Source of the DNA: an uncultured Mediterraneibacter sp.
GTDB lineage: Bacteria; Bacillota; Clostridia; Lachnospirales; Lachnospiraceae
Direction of reading: 5' to 3'
Assembly (NCBI GenBank): GCA_944381935.1
Contig: CALWMN010000010.1
Location: forward strand, 43,759 to 107,758
DNA: 64,000 nucleotides
The position numbers were made by a program, and so were the translations under genes. Of the stretch, positions 11,318-18,889 are shown piece by piece (position 1 is the first letter of the stretch; the number at the start of each line of letters is the position of its first letter). A model generated the notes under the pieces. It saw only the letters and a program-made list of their open reading frames with translations. It made no database searches and had not been told where the DNA came from.

Positions 11318-13041
11318 CCGTCTTCGTTCCTTTCTGTGCATCCTGCCCAGGACTGCACCTCATAGACCGCCGCGTCAGAAGTCAGCGGATCCCGGTTCCT
11401 GTAATCGAAGAGCAGAAGCCTGTCTCCGATTCGTTCCAGATGCGTCATTTTGCGCATCTGCCTGCTGTCATATTTCTCATATCCCCTGAGATACCAGTGC
11501 TCATCTGCTTCCCTTTTATAAAACGCGGAAGCCTCCTCCTTTGTCACCCTGCTCTCCCCCAGGAAATCCGGGCGGTTTCTCACATTATCTCTCAAATACA
11601 TATCCAATGTCAACCATTCCCGGTACTGATCTGCATTTTCCGCCCTGGTCCCACAGATAAACCCAAAGAGAATCTCGTAGCGCGCGATCCTGGAATGATT
11701 CACCTTAAAATATCCTTTTTGCTCATAATATCCGGCAAGGCTGCGGTACATGTCAAATGCGTCCGGAAATTCCTGCTCCAGATGTTCCAGCGTATTTCTG
11801 AACTGGGCGCTGTTATAATAGACTTCCACCATCTCCTCAATCTGTTTCAGGCGGATGATCTCACCGTAGGAAAGCCATTTTGTCCTGAGCACCTCATACG
11901 GGGGCCTGTCCTGCCAGACAATACCGTATTCCCCTGCCCTCTCATACATCTCGGACCCTTTGAGCACTTTCAGGAACCCAAGCTGAAGCTGCTGCGGCTT
12001 CAGCGCATAGACGTCGTTAAAGGACCGCCGGAAGCTCCCGTAATCTTCCAGGGGAAGCCCCGCGATCAGATCAAGGTGCTGATGGACATTTCCCTTCTCC
12101 CTGATGCGCGCGACCGCGCTTCTTACCCGGTCGAAGCGCATCGTCCTGTTAATCCTGCGTATCGTCTGTTCATTGGTGGACTGCACCCCGATCTCAAGCT
12201 GGACCAGCCCCGGACGCATACTGTTGATGAGCCGTATCTCCTCATCCGTCAGCAGATCCGCCGAAATTTCAAAATGAAAATTCGTAACCCCCCTGTCATG
12301 CTCCATGATATACTGCCAGATCTCCCTGGCATGATCGTGCCTGCAGTTAAATGTCCGGTCTACAAATTTCACCTGCGGCACCCCGTGGTCGATGAAGAAC
12401 TGCAGCTCCTCCTTCACAAGTTCCACGTCCCGGAAACGCAGGCACCGGTCAATGGAAGACAGGCAGTAACTGCACGCGAAAGGACATCCCCGGCTGGACT
12501 CATAGTAGAGGATTCTGTTCTGGAAGTCCCCTTCCTGCCTGTACACGAAAGGCACGGTACTCAGGTCAATGGGCGGTCTTGCAGGGTTTTCTCTCACCAC
12601 TCCTTCCCCGTCCCGGTAAACGATCCCTTTGATCTCTTCCACCGGCTTTCCGTTTCCCGACCAGCACTGCACAAGCTCCAGAAAGGTCTCCTCCCCCTCT
12701 CCGCACATGACGCCCGAAACCATAGGATACCGGGAGAGAATATCCAGCGCATTGTAGGAGACTTCCGGTCCCCCCACCCACACCTTCACCGCCGGCAGAA
12801 CCTTCACGATCTCCACCATAATCTGGCTCACGTAAGAGATGTTCCAAAGATAGCAGGAAAAGCAGAGGATATCCGGCCGGTGTTTATACAAGTCCATCAG
12901 GATCACATCCAGAGGCTGATTGACCGTATATTCCACGATCCCGATCTCCTCACCGGAGCAACCGGCGTACGCCTTTAAGCTGTATACCGCAAGATTGGAA
13001 TGGATATATTTGGCGTTTACTGCCACAAGCAAAACCTTCAT
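11314..13041 (-). CDS. B12-binding radical SAM protein
   Basis: 575 residues from the ATG at 13041, which has AAGGAG 6-7 bases upstream and gives the family start MKVLLVAVNAKYIHSNLAVY. The N-terminal 130 residues form a cobalamin-binding-like domain. A radical SAM core with CxxxCxxC at Cys186, Cys190 and Cys193 (CPFACSYC) follows, then a C-terminal DUF4080-like region. Such proteins use a 4Fe-4S cluster to cleave S-adenosylmethionine, often for methyl transfer; the substrate here is not known. It heads the minus-strand run down to trmL. Confidence 0.9.
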   Translation of the reverse strand: MKVLLVAVNAKYIHSNLAVYSLKAYAGCSGEEIGIVEYTVNQPLDVILMDLYKHRPDILCFSCYLWNISYVSQIMVEIVKVLPAVKVWVGGPEVSYNALDILSRYPMVSGVMCGEGEETFLELVQCWSGNGKPVEEIKGIVYRDGEGVVRENPARPPIDLSTVPFVYRQEGDFQNRILYYESSRGCPFACSYCLSSIDRCLRFRDVELVKEELQFFIDHGVPQVKFVDRTFNCRHDHAREIWQYIMEHDRGVTNFHFEISADLLTDEEIRLINSMRPGLVQLEIGVQSTNEQTIRRINRTMRFDRVRSAVARIREKGNVHQHLDLIAGLPLEDYGSFRRSFNDVYALKPQQLQLGFLKVLKGSEMYERAGEYGIVWQDRPPYEVLRTKWLSYGEIIRLKQIEEMVEVYYNSAQFRNTLEHLEQEFPDAFDMYRSLAGYYEQKGYFKVNHSRIARYEILFGFICGTRAENADQYREWLTLDMYLRDNVRNRPDFLGESRVTKEEASAFYKREADEHWYLRGYEKYDSRQMRKMTHLERIGDRLLLFDYRNRDPLTSDAAVYEVQSWAGCTERNEDG

Positions 13042-13097
13042 AAAAAACTCCTTAACGATATTTTTTCCGGCAGGGAAACAAAAACACTCTCTATCCG

Positions 13098-13126
13098 TTG
13101 ACATTTCCTTCAAAACCATGTAAAAT
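13098..13126 (+). promoter_or_regulatory. Consensus sigma-A promoter of the SRP RNA
   Basis: TTGACA (13098-13103), a 17-base spacer and TAAAAT (13121-13126), placing the start point at about 13133, exactly where the RNA's closing helix begins. It is a near-perfect promoter, as expected for an abundant structural RNA, and points away from the radical SAM gene. Confidence 0.88.
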
Positions 13127-13133
13127 TATGACT

Positions 13134-13393
13134 CGTGCAGCCGGGGTGTTAGCGGTACCTTGTACCTGCAATCCGCTATAGCAGGGGTGATATTGCGCAG
13201 AGGGCGGCAGCCGGCAGGGCTGCCCCCGGTAAGTGACGCTGAGGTTCGGGTCTTACGCGACGGAAATCTGTGAACCGTGTCAGGCCGGGAACGGAGCAGC
13301 ACTAAGCAGAACCTTCCGGGTGCCGTGAGGGCGCCTGGACTGAGTTTACTGCCGGGGTAACGTCTGTTGGCCAGGCTCGAAGCGCAATGCACG
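13134..13393 (+). ncRNA. ffs: Signal recognition particle RNA, large (Alu-containing) type
   Basis: RNA scaffold of the signal recognition particle, partner of Ffh in targeting membrane proteins. About 260 nt, close to the 271 nt of B. subtilis scRNA. The Alu-domain motif GTACCTGCAATCCGCT is near the 5' end. The universal S-domain loop is read as GTGTCAGGCCGGGAACGGAG followed by CAGC. The ends pair (CGTGC 13134-13138 with GCACG 13389-13393). A consensus promoter lies directly upstream and a terminator downstream. Exact ends are inferred from pairing. Confidence 0.95.
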
Positions 13394-13407
13394 CAAAAAG
13401 AAGAATC

Positions 13408-13460
13408 CTCCGGAGTTATGTCTCTGGCGTATCTGCCGCGGCATGATCCGGAGTTTTTTT
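13408..13460 (+). terminator. Rho-independent terminator behind the SRP RNA
   Basis: CTCCGGA (13408-13414) pairs with TCCGGAG (13447-13453), followed by seven T residues. The left arm and loop overlap the last codons of the convergent tadA gene, so the terminator is embedded in coding sequence. Confidence 0.7.
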
Positions 13461-13958
13461 ATTGCACTTTTCCTGCTTTTTCTTCTCTCTGAGTTCCCGG
13501 AAAAACTGTTTCATCATATCGCTGCACTCCTGTTCCAGCACACCTGTTGTAAGATCCGCCTGATGATTGAACTGTTCGATCTTAAGCAGGTTTAAAACAG
13601 AACCGGCGCATCCCGCTTTCGGGTTCATGCACCCGATCACTACCCGGGAAATCCGTGCCTGTATGATCGCGCCCGCGCACATCTGGCACGGCTCCAGCGT
13701 CACATACAGGGTGCAGTCTTCCAGCCGCCAGTCTCCCATCTTCCGGCTTGCCTTCCTGATCGCGGCAATCTCTGCATGGGCAAGCGGATTTCTCTCCGTA
13801 TTCCTCCGGTTGTATCCCCTTCCGATGATCTTTCCCCCGTGGGTGATCACACAGCCAATCGGCGTCTCATTTATGGCGTACGCTTTTTTTGCCTGCCGCA
13901 GCGCTTCTCTCATGAACTTCTCGTCTGTCCTGCCGGTTTCCGGCGTCCTGTCATTCAT
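13416..13958 (-). CDS. tadA: tRNA-specific adenosine deaminase TadA
   Basis: Zinc-dependent deaminase converting adenosine-34 to inosine in tRNA-Arg(ACG). It has 180 residues from the ATG at 13958, chosen because AAAGGAAAG lies just upstream; an in-frame start 12 codons earlier is less likely. Active-site motifs are HAE (His61, Glu63) and PCQMC (Cys91, Cys94 binding zinc). The C-terminus is a short Lys-rich tail. It is convergent with the SRP RNA, and its end carries that RNA's terminator arm. Identification is firm. Confidence 0.95.
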   Translation of the reverse strand: MNDRTPETGRTDEKFMREALRQAKKAYAINETPIGCVITHGGKIIGRGYNRRNTERNPLAHAEIAAIRKASRKMGDWRLEDCTLYVTLEPCQMCAGAIIQARISRVVIGCMNPKAGCAGSVLNLLKIEQFNHQADLTTGVLEQECSDMMKQFFRELREKKKQEKCNKKTPDHAAADTPET

Positions 13959-14068
13959 CGTTCTTTCCTTTCCCCGCTGTTTTGCCCTTCCCACATCCTA
14001 ACATGGTTCTTTTTCCCCCTCTCTCTGAATAGACTAGACATAAAAGAGACAAGATCAGAGGTAAACTT

Positions 14069-15076
14069 ATGCACCCAGGTATATGTTATCTATATGAGTA
14101 TGAGAAAAAACAGCGAAAACGAAACGTAGGTTTTATAAAAGTTTCCCGGCATTATCAGTCCTGTATCTTCCAGATCCACGCCCGGGGTATTCCGGTCGGA
14201 AACGGAGCTTCTTTAGAGCTGTATGCCTTCTATCTGGAGAACGGGTTCCTTGCCAGCTCTAAAATTGCAGACCTGGCCTGTTACAGCCGGACAGTTTCCA
14301 TGCGCTTTTCTGTGTCAGAAACACACTTTCCCGGCAATCACAGCCTGGATGGAATTGACGGTTTTCTCATCATGCTGCCGGGCAGGAACACTTCTCTGTA
14401 CTGGATCGCCTCGGAAAATATGCTCCAGGCAGATCCCTCCGACATGCGCTCTCCCGAAGAGCTGAACCAGCCGCAGGACAGCGAAGCCGAAGAAACTGCA
14501 GAACCAGCCCCTGAAGAGGAAGAGCTCCTGCCACAGGACAATGGGCCTGAAGAAGCGCCCGCCCCCGGAGAGGAAGAGTTCCCGTCACAGGACAATGGGC
14601 CTGAAGAAGCGCCCGCCCCCGGAGAGGAGGAGTTCCTGCCACAGGACAATGGGCCTGAAGAAGCGCCTGCCCCCGGAGAGGAAGAGCTCCTGCCACAGGA
14701 CAGTGGGCTTTCTTCACAGGATGAGGGGCCACAAGAACGCGAAGACGATGCCGGAAGCAAAGTAACTGCCAGAAAAATCCAGCGTTCTGATCTATCCCAG
14801 CTTCCAAGACGTTTCTGGTTCCTTGCAAATAACAGTTTTCTGCTTCACGGATATCATAATTATAACCATCTCCTTCTTGTGGAAGAAGATGGCCATATGT
14901 GGCTCGGAGTACCCGGAATCTATGACAGGCGCGAGGCACGGGCTGCCGATCTGTTCGGTTTCCCCCAGTTTACCCGCTCTTATGTCTCCCTGCTTGACCT
15001 GACAGAAGATGAGCGAAACGATGAAGCCGATTTCGGGCATTGGTGCCGTTACATTGACCCGGCAGATCCTAAATAA
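14069..15076 (+). CDS. DUF6128-like protein with acidic 18-residue repeats
   Basis: 335 residues. N-terminal (about 1-125) and C-terminal (about 235-325) conserved halves resemble the Lachnospiraceae DUF6128 family; YLYEYEKKQRKRNVGFIKV and WLGVPGIYDRREARAADLFG are the recognisable parts. Between them is a Pro/Glu-rich linker built from three 18-residue repeats containing QDNGPEEAPAPGEEE. No signal peptide is visible. AGAGGT precedes the ATG. The 3' end overlaps the convergent dgt gene by 8 bp. Function unknown; the linker probably varies in length among strains. Confidence 0.8.
   Translation: MHPGICYLYEYEKKQRKRNVGFIKVSRHYQSCIFQIHARGIPVGNGASLELYAFYLENGFLASSKIADLACYSRTVSMRFSVSETHFPGNHSLDGIDGFLIMLPGRNTSLYWIASENMLQADPSDMRSPEELNQPQDSEAEETAEPAPEEEELLPQDNGPEEAPAPGEEEFPSQDNGPEEAPAPGEEEFLPQDNGPEEAPAPGEEELLPQDSGLSSQDEGPQEREDDAGSKVTARKIQRSDLSQLPRRFWFLANNSFLLHGYHNYNHLLLVEEDGHMWLGVPGIYDRREARAADLFGFPQFTRSYVSLLDLTEDERNDEADFGHWCRYIDPADPK
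14531..14707 (+). repeat. 54-bp in-frame tandem repeat
   Basis: Three near-identical 54-bp units begin at 14531, 14585 and 14639, and a partial fourth at 14693. Each encodes 18 acidic, Pro-rich residues of the DUF6128-like protein. The unit length is divisible by three, so copy-number change would keep the reading frame. Confidence 0.92.
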
Positions 15077-16484
15077 TACCATTCATCTCCTGGTAGAGCC
15101 TTTTCGCATAACTGTCTGTCATTCCACAGACATAATCTGTGACAAGAAGCAGGCGGAGATACAGCTTTTCCGCCTCGCTTCTGCCCTCTGCCTGAATCCT
15201 GTAGGCATTTTTATAATTGTCAGAAATAAAAGCTACAATACGCCGGTCTATGGAATCCTGCTTCTGGTCCGTATCATAGTAGAGCACCGCCTGCACAAGG
15301 CGGTCCATAAGAAAGTTGAGGATAGTGGACTCTGTCAGCTCCATCTTATAGATCGCCCTTGATGAGAAGACATGGCGGTATGCCATATCTCCGAGCAGAT
15401 CCATCAGCTTTTCCCCGTATGTACCGCTGAAAAGGTCCTTCCCGTATGTCCCCTCCATAATGGCGTCATAGTGGGATGTAAAGCCGAAGGTGGCGCAGCT
15501 TATCAGAAATCCCTGCGCACTCACGATCCAGTTCTTGACCGCGTAAGCCTCTGGGCTGTCCACTGTCTTTTTCTTCCCGCGCTCATAGAGCTGATGCAGT
15601 TTCTCAAGCGGTTGAAAAGCAGAACCTTCATAGTCCCCGCCCAGGGCAGAGAGCTCCTTCTCCAGCGTATAATAGGTAATAAAGCCTTTTACAAAGGCAT
15701 CCTCAATATCCGCCGTCTTATACGCCAGGTCGTCCGCCGCTTCCAGTATGAACGTCAACGGATGCCGCCTGTTTCCGGCTCCGGTCGCTTCGGTTATCTT
15801 CCGGAAAGTCTCCCGGTCTGCATAATAATACCCCATTTTCTTATCCCTGATGCTGCCGCTTTTCGTGTTGATCCCCGTAGATGGGACGGGATATTTGATA
15901 ATCGTATTGAGCAGCGCATAGGTAAGGTTCATCCCGTGTTCGTCCACAAGATAGTGGAGCCTGGTCACAAGCCTGAGCGCCTGGGCATTTCCTTCAAAAT
16001 GATAGAAATCCCCTTTCATCTGGTCGTCCAAAAGCTGCTCTACCGGCTGTCCCAGGAAGGTAAGCTCCGGCAGATTTTTCTCAAACCAGCCTCTTATCGC
16101 CGTCTCACCGAAATGGCCAAACGGCGGATTCCCGATATCATGAATCAGGCCAGCACATTCCAGTATATGGGAGATATCCTCCCTCATCTTTGGCGTAAAC
16201 CCTGAATTTTTCCGGTATTTCAAAATATTTTCACCGATATTCTGCCCGAGAGATTTCCCGAGAGAAGAAACCTCCAGGGAATGTGTCAGCCTCGTTCTGA
16301 TAAAATCGCTCTTGTCGAGAGGGAATACCTGCGTCTTATCCTGAAGCCGCCGGAATGATGCGCTTCCGATAATCCTGTGATAATCCTTCTCAAATTCACT
16401 TCTTAGATCTGCCGATCTGTTGCGTCCCTGGCTTTCGCGCTCCCTCTTCCCGGACAGCAGCCTTGTCCATTCCATTCTTTCCAT
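15069..16484 (-). CDS. dgt: Deoxyguanosine triphosphate triphosphohydrolase-like protein
   Basis: HD-domain enzyme that splits dGTP (and often other dNTPs) into deoxynucleoside and triphosphate. It has 471 residues. The metal-binding HD motifs are visible: His68 in THSLEVSS, and His115-Asp116 in HDIGNPPFGHFGE. The FRRLQDKTQVF segment is typical of the family. The distal Asp is probably in EAADDLAYKTADIEDA. The stop lies 8 bp inside the end of the convergent DUF6128-like gene. A monocistronic unit is likely. Confidence 0.94.
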   Translation of the reverse strand: MERMEWTRLLSGKRERESQGRNRSADLRSEFEKDYHRIIGSASFRRLQDKTQVFPLDKSDFIRTRLTHSLEVSSLGKSLGQNIGENILKYRKNSGFTPKMREDISHILECAGLIHDIGNPPFGHFGETAIRGWFEKNLPELTFLGQPVEQLLDDQMKGDFYHFEGNAQALRLVTRLHYLVDEHGMNLTYALLNTIIKYPVPSTGINTKSGSIRDKKMGYYYADRETFRKITEATGAGNRRHPLTFILEAADDLAYKTADIEDAFVKGFITYYTLEKELSALGGDYEGSAFQPLEKLHQLYERGKKKTVDSPEAYAVKNWIVSAQGFLISCATFGFTSHYDAIMEGTYGKDLFSGTYGEKLMDLLGDMAYRHVFSSRAIYKMELTESTILNFLMDRLVQAVLYYDTDQKQDSIDRRIVAFISDNYKNAYRIQAEGRSEAEKLYLRLLLVTDYVCGMTDSYAKRLYQEMNGII

Positions 16485-16548
16485 TTTTTTCTTTCCTGCT
16501 CCGTAAGGTCAGCCTAAGCCTTCCCTATAATCCTGTCCCTACTCCCGG

Positions 16549-17391
16549 TCAGTCAAGATAGATCGGGGGCACATACGCTGTCCCGAGAAGCGCCTTCTTC
16601 CTCTCCTGATAGCCGAGAAACGCCCACTCCGTCATATCCGTCCATTTATGTATCTTCCTGTCATACACCTGGACATACCCGATTCTGCTGGGATGCATCC
16701 TGACACTGTTAGACTGGTATTCTCTTCCCGTATATGGGTTAATCTCTCCATTCACCCTGTCTTCTTCCAGGTCATTTTCGGGAATAACAGGCTCAAAGCC
16801 TTCCTGCTTTTCATCCCGCTCTTTATCCGGGATATCCTTTGCCGGCTCATCCTGATGTTTCTCCGGCTTTTCTGCATCCTCCTCCAGCTTGGAAAGCTCT
16901 CTGTGTATGTCATAGAGTTCCCCGATCGTTATATCCCGTTCCTCTGAGTGCTCCGTCTCCCCCGCCTGCGCGCTCTCTTTTATGGAAATCCCTTCTTCCT
17001 CAGCCTGCACGCTCTCCTTTATGGAGATTTCCTTTTCCTCAACCCGCATGTTCTCCTTTATGGAAGCATCTTCTTTCTCCCGAAGGTCTTCGCCCTGTAT
17101 CTGCTCATCCTGCACATCTCCGTGAACTTTCTCCGCAGGGCTCTGGGTCTCCTCCTTCTTCTGCATCATTTCACCCGACATGATACTCAGGTGGAACGGG
17201 CACCCCAGTATCTCTGCGATCATTCTCATATCCTGCTCCTGGAAATTATCGCGCCCCAGCCTCTGGGTAAGATTCTGCCTGGACATCTTTTTCCCGGTTT
17301 TTTCTTCTATGCTCTCGGCAAGTTCTTTGATCGTCATGCCTTTTCTGCCGAGGATAATCTTAACCTGTTCGCCAAATGTTAAATCTTCCAT
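16549..17391 (-). CDS. Helix-turn-helix protein with charged repeat linker
   Basis: 280 residues. Residues 5-70 form a Cro/C1-like helix-turn-helix (MTIKELAESIEEKTGKKMS). A highly charged linker follows, with three related segments (SIKENMRVEE, SIKESVQAEE, SIKESAQAGE) at residues about 110-145. The conserved C-terminal 70 residues contain NPYTGREYQSNSVRMHPSRI and a WTDMTEWAFLGYQERK patch. AAGGAGG precedes the ATG. The C-terminal domain is unknown to me; it might sense or bind a partner. Probably a regulator, targets unknown. Confidence 0.75.
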   Translation of the reverse strand: MEDLTFGEQVKIILGRKGMTIKELAESIEEKTGKKMSRQNLTQRLGRDNFQEQDMRMIAEILGCPFHLSIMSGEMMQKKEETQSPAEKVHGDVQDEQIQGEDLREKEDASIKENMRVEEKEISIKESVQAEEEGISIKESAQAGETEHSEERDITIGELYDIHRELSKLEEDAEKPEKHQDEPAKDIPDKERDEKQEGFEPVIPENDLEEDRVNGEINPYTGREYQSNSVRMHPSRIGYVQVYDRKIHKWTDMTEWAFLGYQERKKALLGTAYVPPIYLD

Positions 17392-17458
17392 GTTCTTCCT
17401 CCTTATGTATATTATACTCCTTTTATCCCCTGCCCTCTCACTTCCGGTCTGCGTTTGC

Positions 17459-18259
17459 TCACTGTTCCAGGATATATTCTTCCAGAGTGATATCCTGCTG
17501 TGTTATCTCCTTTGCCACATCTTTTCCGACATATCTGTAATGCCAAGGCTCATAAATGATCCCGGTTATATCCGCTTTGTCCTGTGGGTATCTCAGGATA
17601 AAGCCATACTCCCAGCAGTGTTCCATCAGCCATTTCTGTTCGTCCGTATCCCCCTGACGGTCGTCCAGCGCTTCATAGTCTGACGAAATGATATCCACCG
17701 CAAGCCCGGATGCATGTTCGCTTGTTCCCGGCACTGCAACGGATTTTCTCGTCTCGTCATAGGCGTCCAGCGGACCATATCCCTGTTCGATCCAGTCCTG
17801 CATTGTAGAATTAAACACTTCCCGCTGTTTGTCGTAGGCGCGGTAAGCGGAAGCCACATACATGCTCAGTCCTGCCTTCTGCGCATCATCCAGCATGTCC
17901 TGAAGATCCTGCGCGATGCGGGAGTCCACCGAGCGCTCCGGCTCGATCTCCGTAAGCTCTGCCGGTTCATATTCTGTATCCAGCGGATAATTTTCATTGA
18001 TCAGCGCAAGTGCCCAGCCGTCTTCACTGCTTGCTAAAAGCTCCGCACTGTTTTTTACCGCACTGCTTCTAAGCGCCACGGTGCGAAGCTCTTCCATCTC
18101 GCTTTGAAGCTGCTCATTTTCTGCGGTCAGGGTAGCCTCATGCTCCTTCACGACTGCTCTTGCCGCAAAGACTGTAAGCAAAATGCCGACCGCAAGGCCT
18201 GCCGTACCTCCAGTCAGTAAAATTCTTCTTGTTTTTGCCTTCCTGCTTTCCCGTCTCAT
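17459..18259 (-). CDS. D-alanyl-D-alanine carboxypeptidase, M15B (VanY-like)
   Basis: Membrane-anchored zinc peptidase trimming the terminal D-Ala of peptidoglycan stems. It has 266 residues from the ATG at 18259, which overlaps the stop of the phosphopantetheinyl transferase gene (TAATG). A membrane anchor spans residues about 12-34, then a coiled stalk. The M15 catalytic domain has SEHASGLAVDI (His and Asp zinc ligands) and EPWHYRYVG (Glu and His). Whether it gives glycopeptide tolerance cannot be said; no vanHAX genes are present. Confidence 0.93.
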   Translation of the reverse strand: MRRESRKAKTRRILLTGGTAGLAVGILLTVFAARAVVKEHEATLTAENEQLQSEMEELRTVALRSSAVKNSAELLASSEDGWALALINENYPLDTEYEPAELTEIEPERSVDSRIAQDLQDMLDDAQKAGLSMYVASAYRAYDKQREVFNSTMQDWIEQGYGPLDAYDETRKSVAVPGTSEHASGLAVDIISSDYEALDDRQGDTDEQKWLMEHCWEYGFILRYPQDKADITGIIYEPWHYRYVGKDVAKEITQQDITLEEYILEQ

Positions 18260-18885
18260 TATAATCTTAACTCCGTGTGTATCTCTGAATCGATCTCTTT
18301 GTCCGTTGTGCACACTGCCATCCTGTACGGCAGTCCGCTTATCCCAAATTCTCTGTAATAGTAGATAGCTGTGTACTCCCCCGGCTGTTTTATGAGCACC
18401 GGAGGATTGCCCAGCTGTATAGAAAACGCATCCAGCGGCATTGCCATCCCCTGTCTGGTTGCCTTCATAAAGCTCTCTTTGAGGACCCAGTACCGGTAAA
18501 AAAGATCTCTGCGCTCCTCATCCTCTTTTGCTCCCTCAATCGTACGGTACTCCTCCTCACAGAAGAACCGGCGCGCGATTTTAAGCCTTATGTCCTTCAT
18601 TCTTTCAATGTCGCATCCGACCTGTGCCTCCCCCGGGTCCAGCTTCGCCGCGCACATCACGTAGTCTCCGGAATGGGAGAGATTATATACAGAAGATTCA
18701 GGCAGATGATATTCTGCCCGAATCTTTTCCCATAAAATCCACACTCCCGCACTCTGCGCCCTGCCCTGGACGGACCTGGCTGCATCTGCCTTTTTCCTGC
18801 GGAAAGGCGGAAGTCCCTCATAATATCCTTTATAACATTCCTCCTGGTAAAGCGGACTGACGTCCGCAATCCATGCTCTTACCAT
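18259..18885 (-). CDS. 4'-phosphopantetheinyl transferase, Sfp type
   Basis: Transfers the phosphopantetheine arm of coenzyme A to a Ser of a carrier protein. It has 208 residues. The Mg-binding signature GCDIERMKD and the second signature WVLKESFMKATRQG are both intact, and NLSHSGDY is also present. No polyketide or peptide synthetase lies in the window, so the target may be the fatty-acid ACP or a distant cluster. It starts 4 bp after the GGDEF/EAL gene and is coupled to the VanY-like gene. Confidence 0.93.
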   Translation of the reverse strand: MVRAWIADVSPLYQEECYKGYYEGLPPFRRKKADAARSVQGRAQSAGVWILWEKIRAEYHLPESSVYNLSHSGDYVMCAAKLDPGEAQVGCDIERMKDIRLKIARRFFCEEEYRTIEGAKEDEERRDLFYRYWVLKESFMKATRQGMAMPLDAFSIQLGNPPVLIKQPGEYTAIYYYREFGISGLPYRMAVCTTDKEIDSEIHTELRL

Positions 18886-18889
18886 CCCT

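Noticed and set aside
13126-13392. An 88-codon open frame on the minus strand
   Set aside because: It coincides exactly with the SRP RNA read backwards, so it is a shadow.
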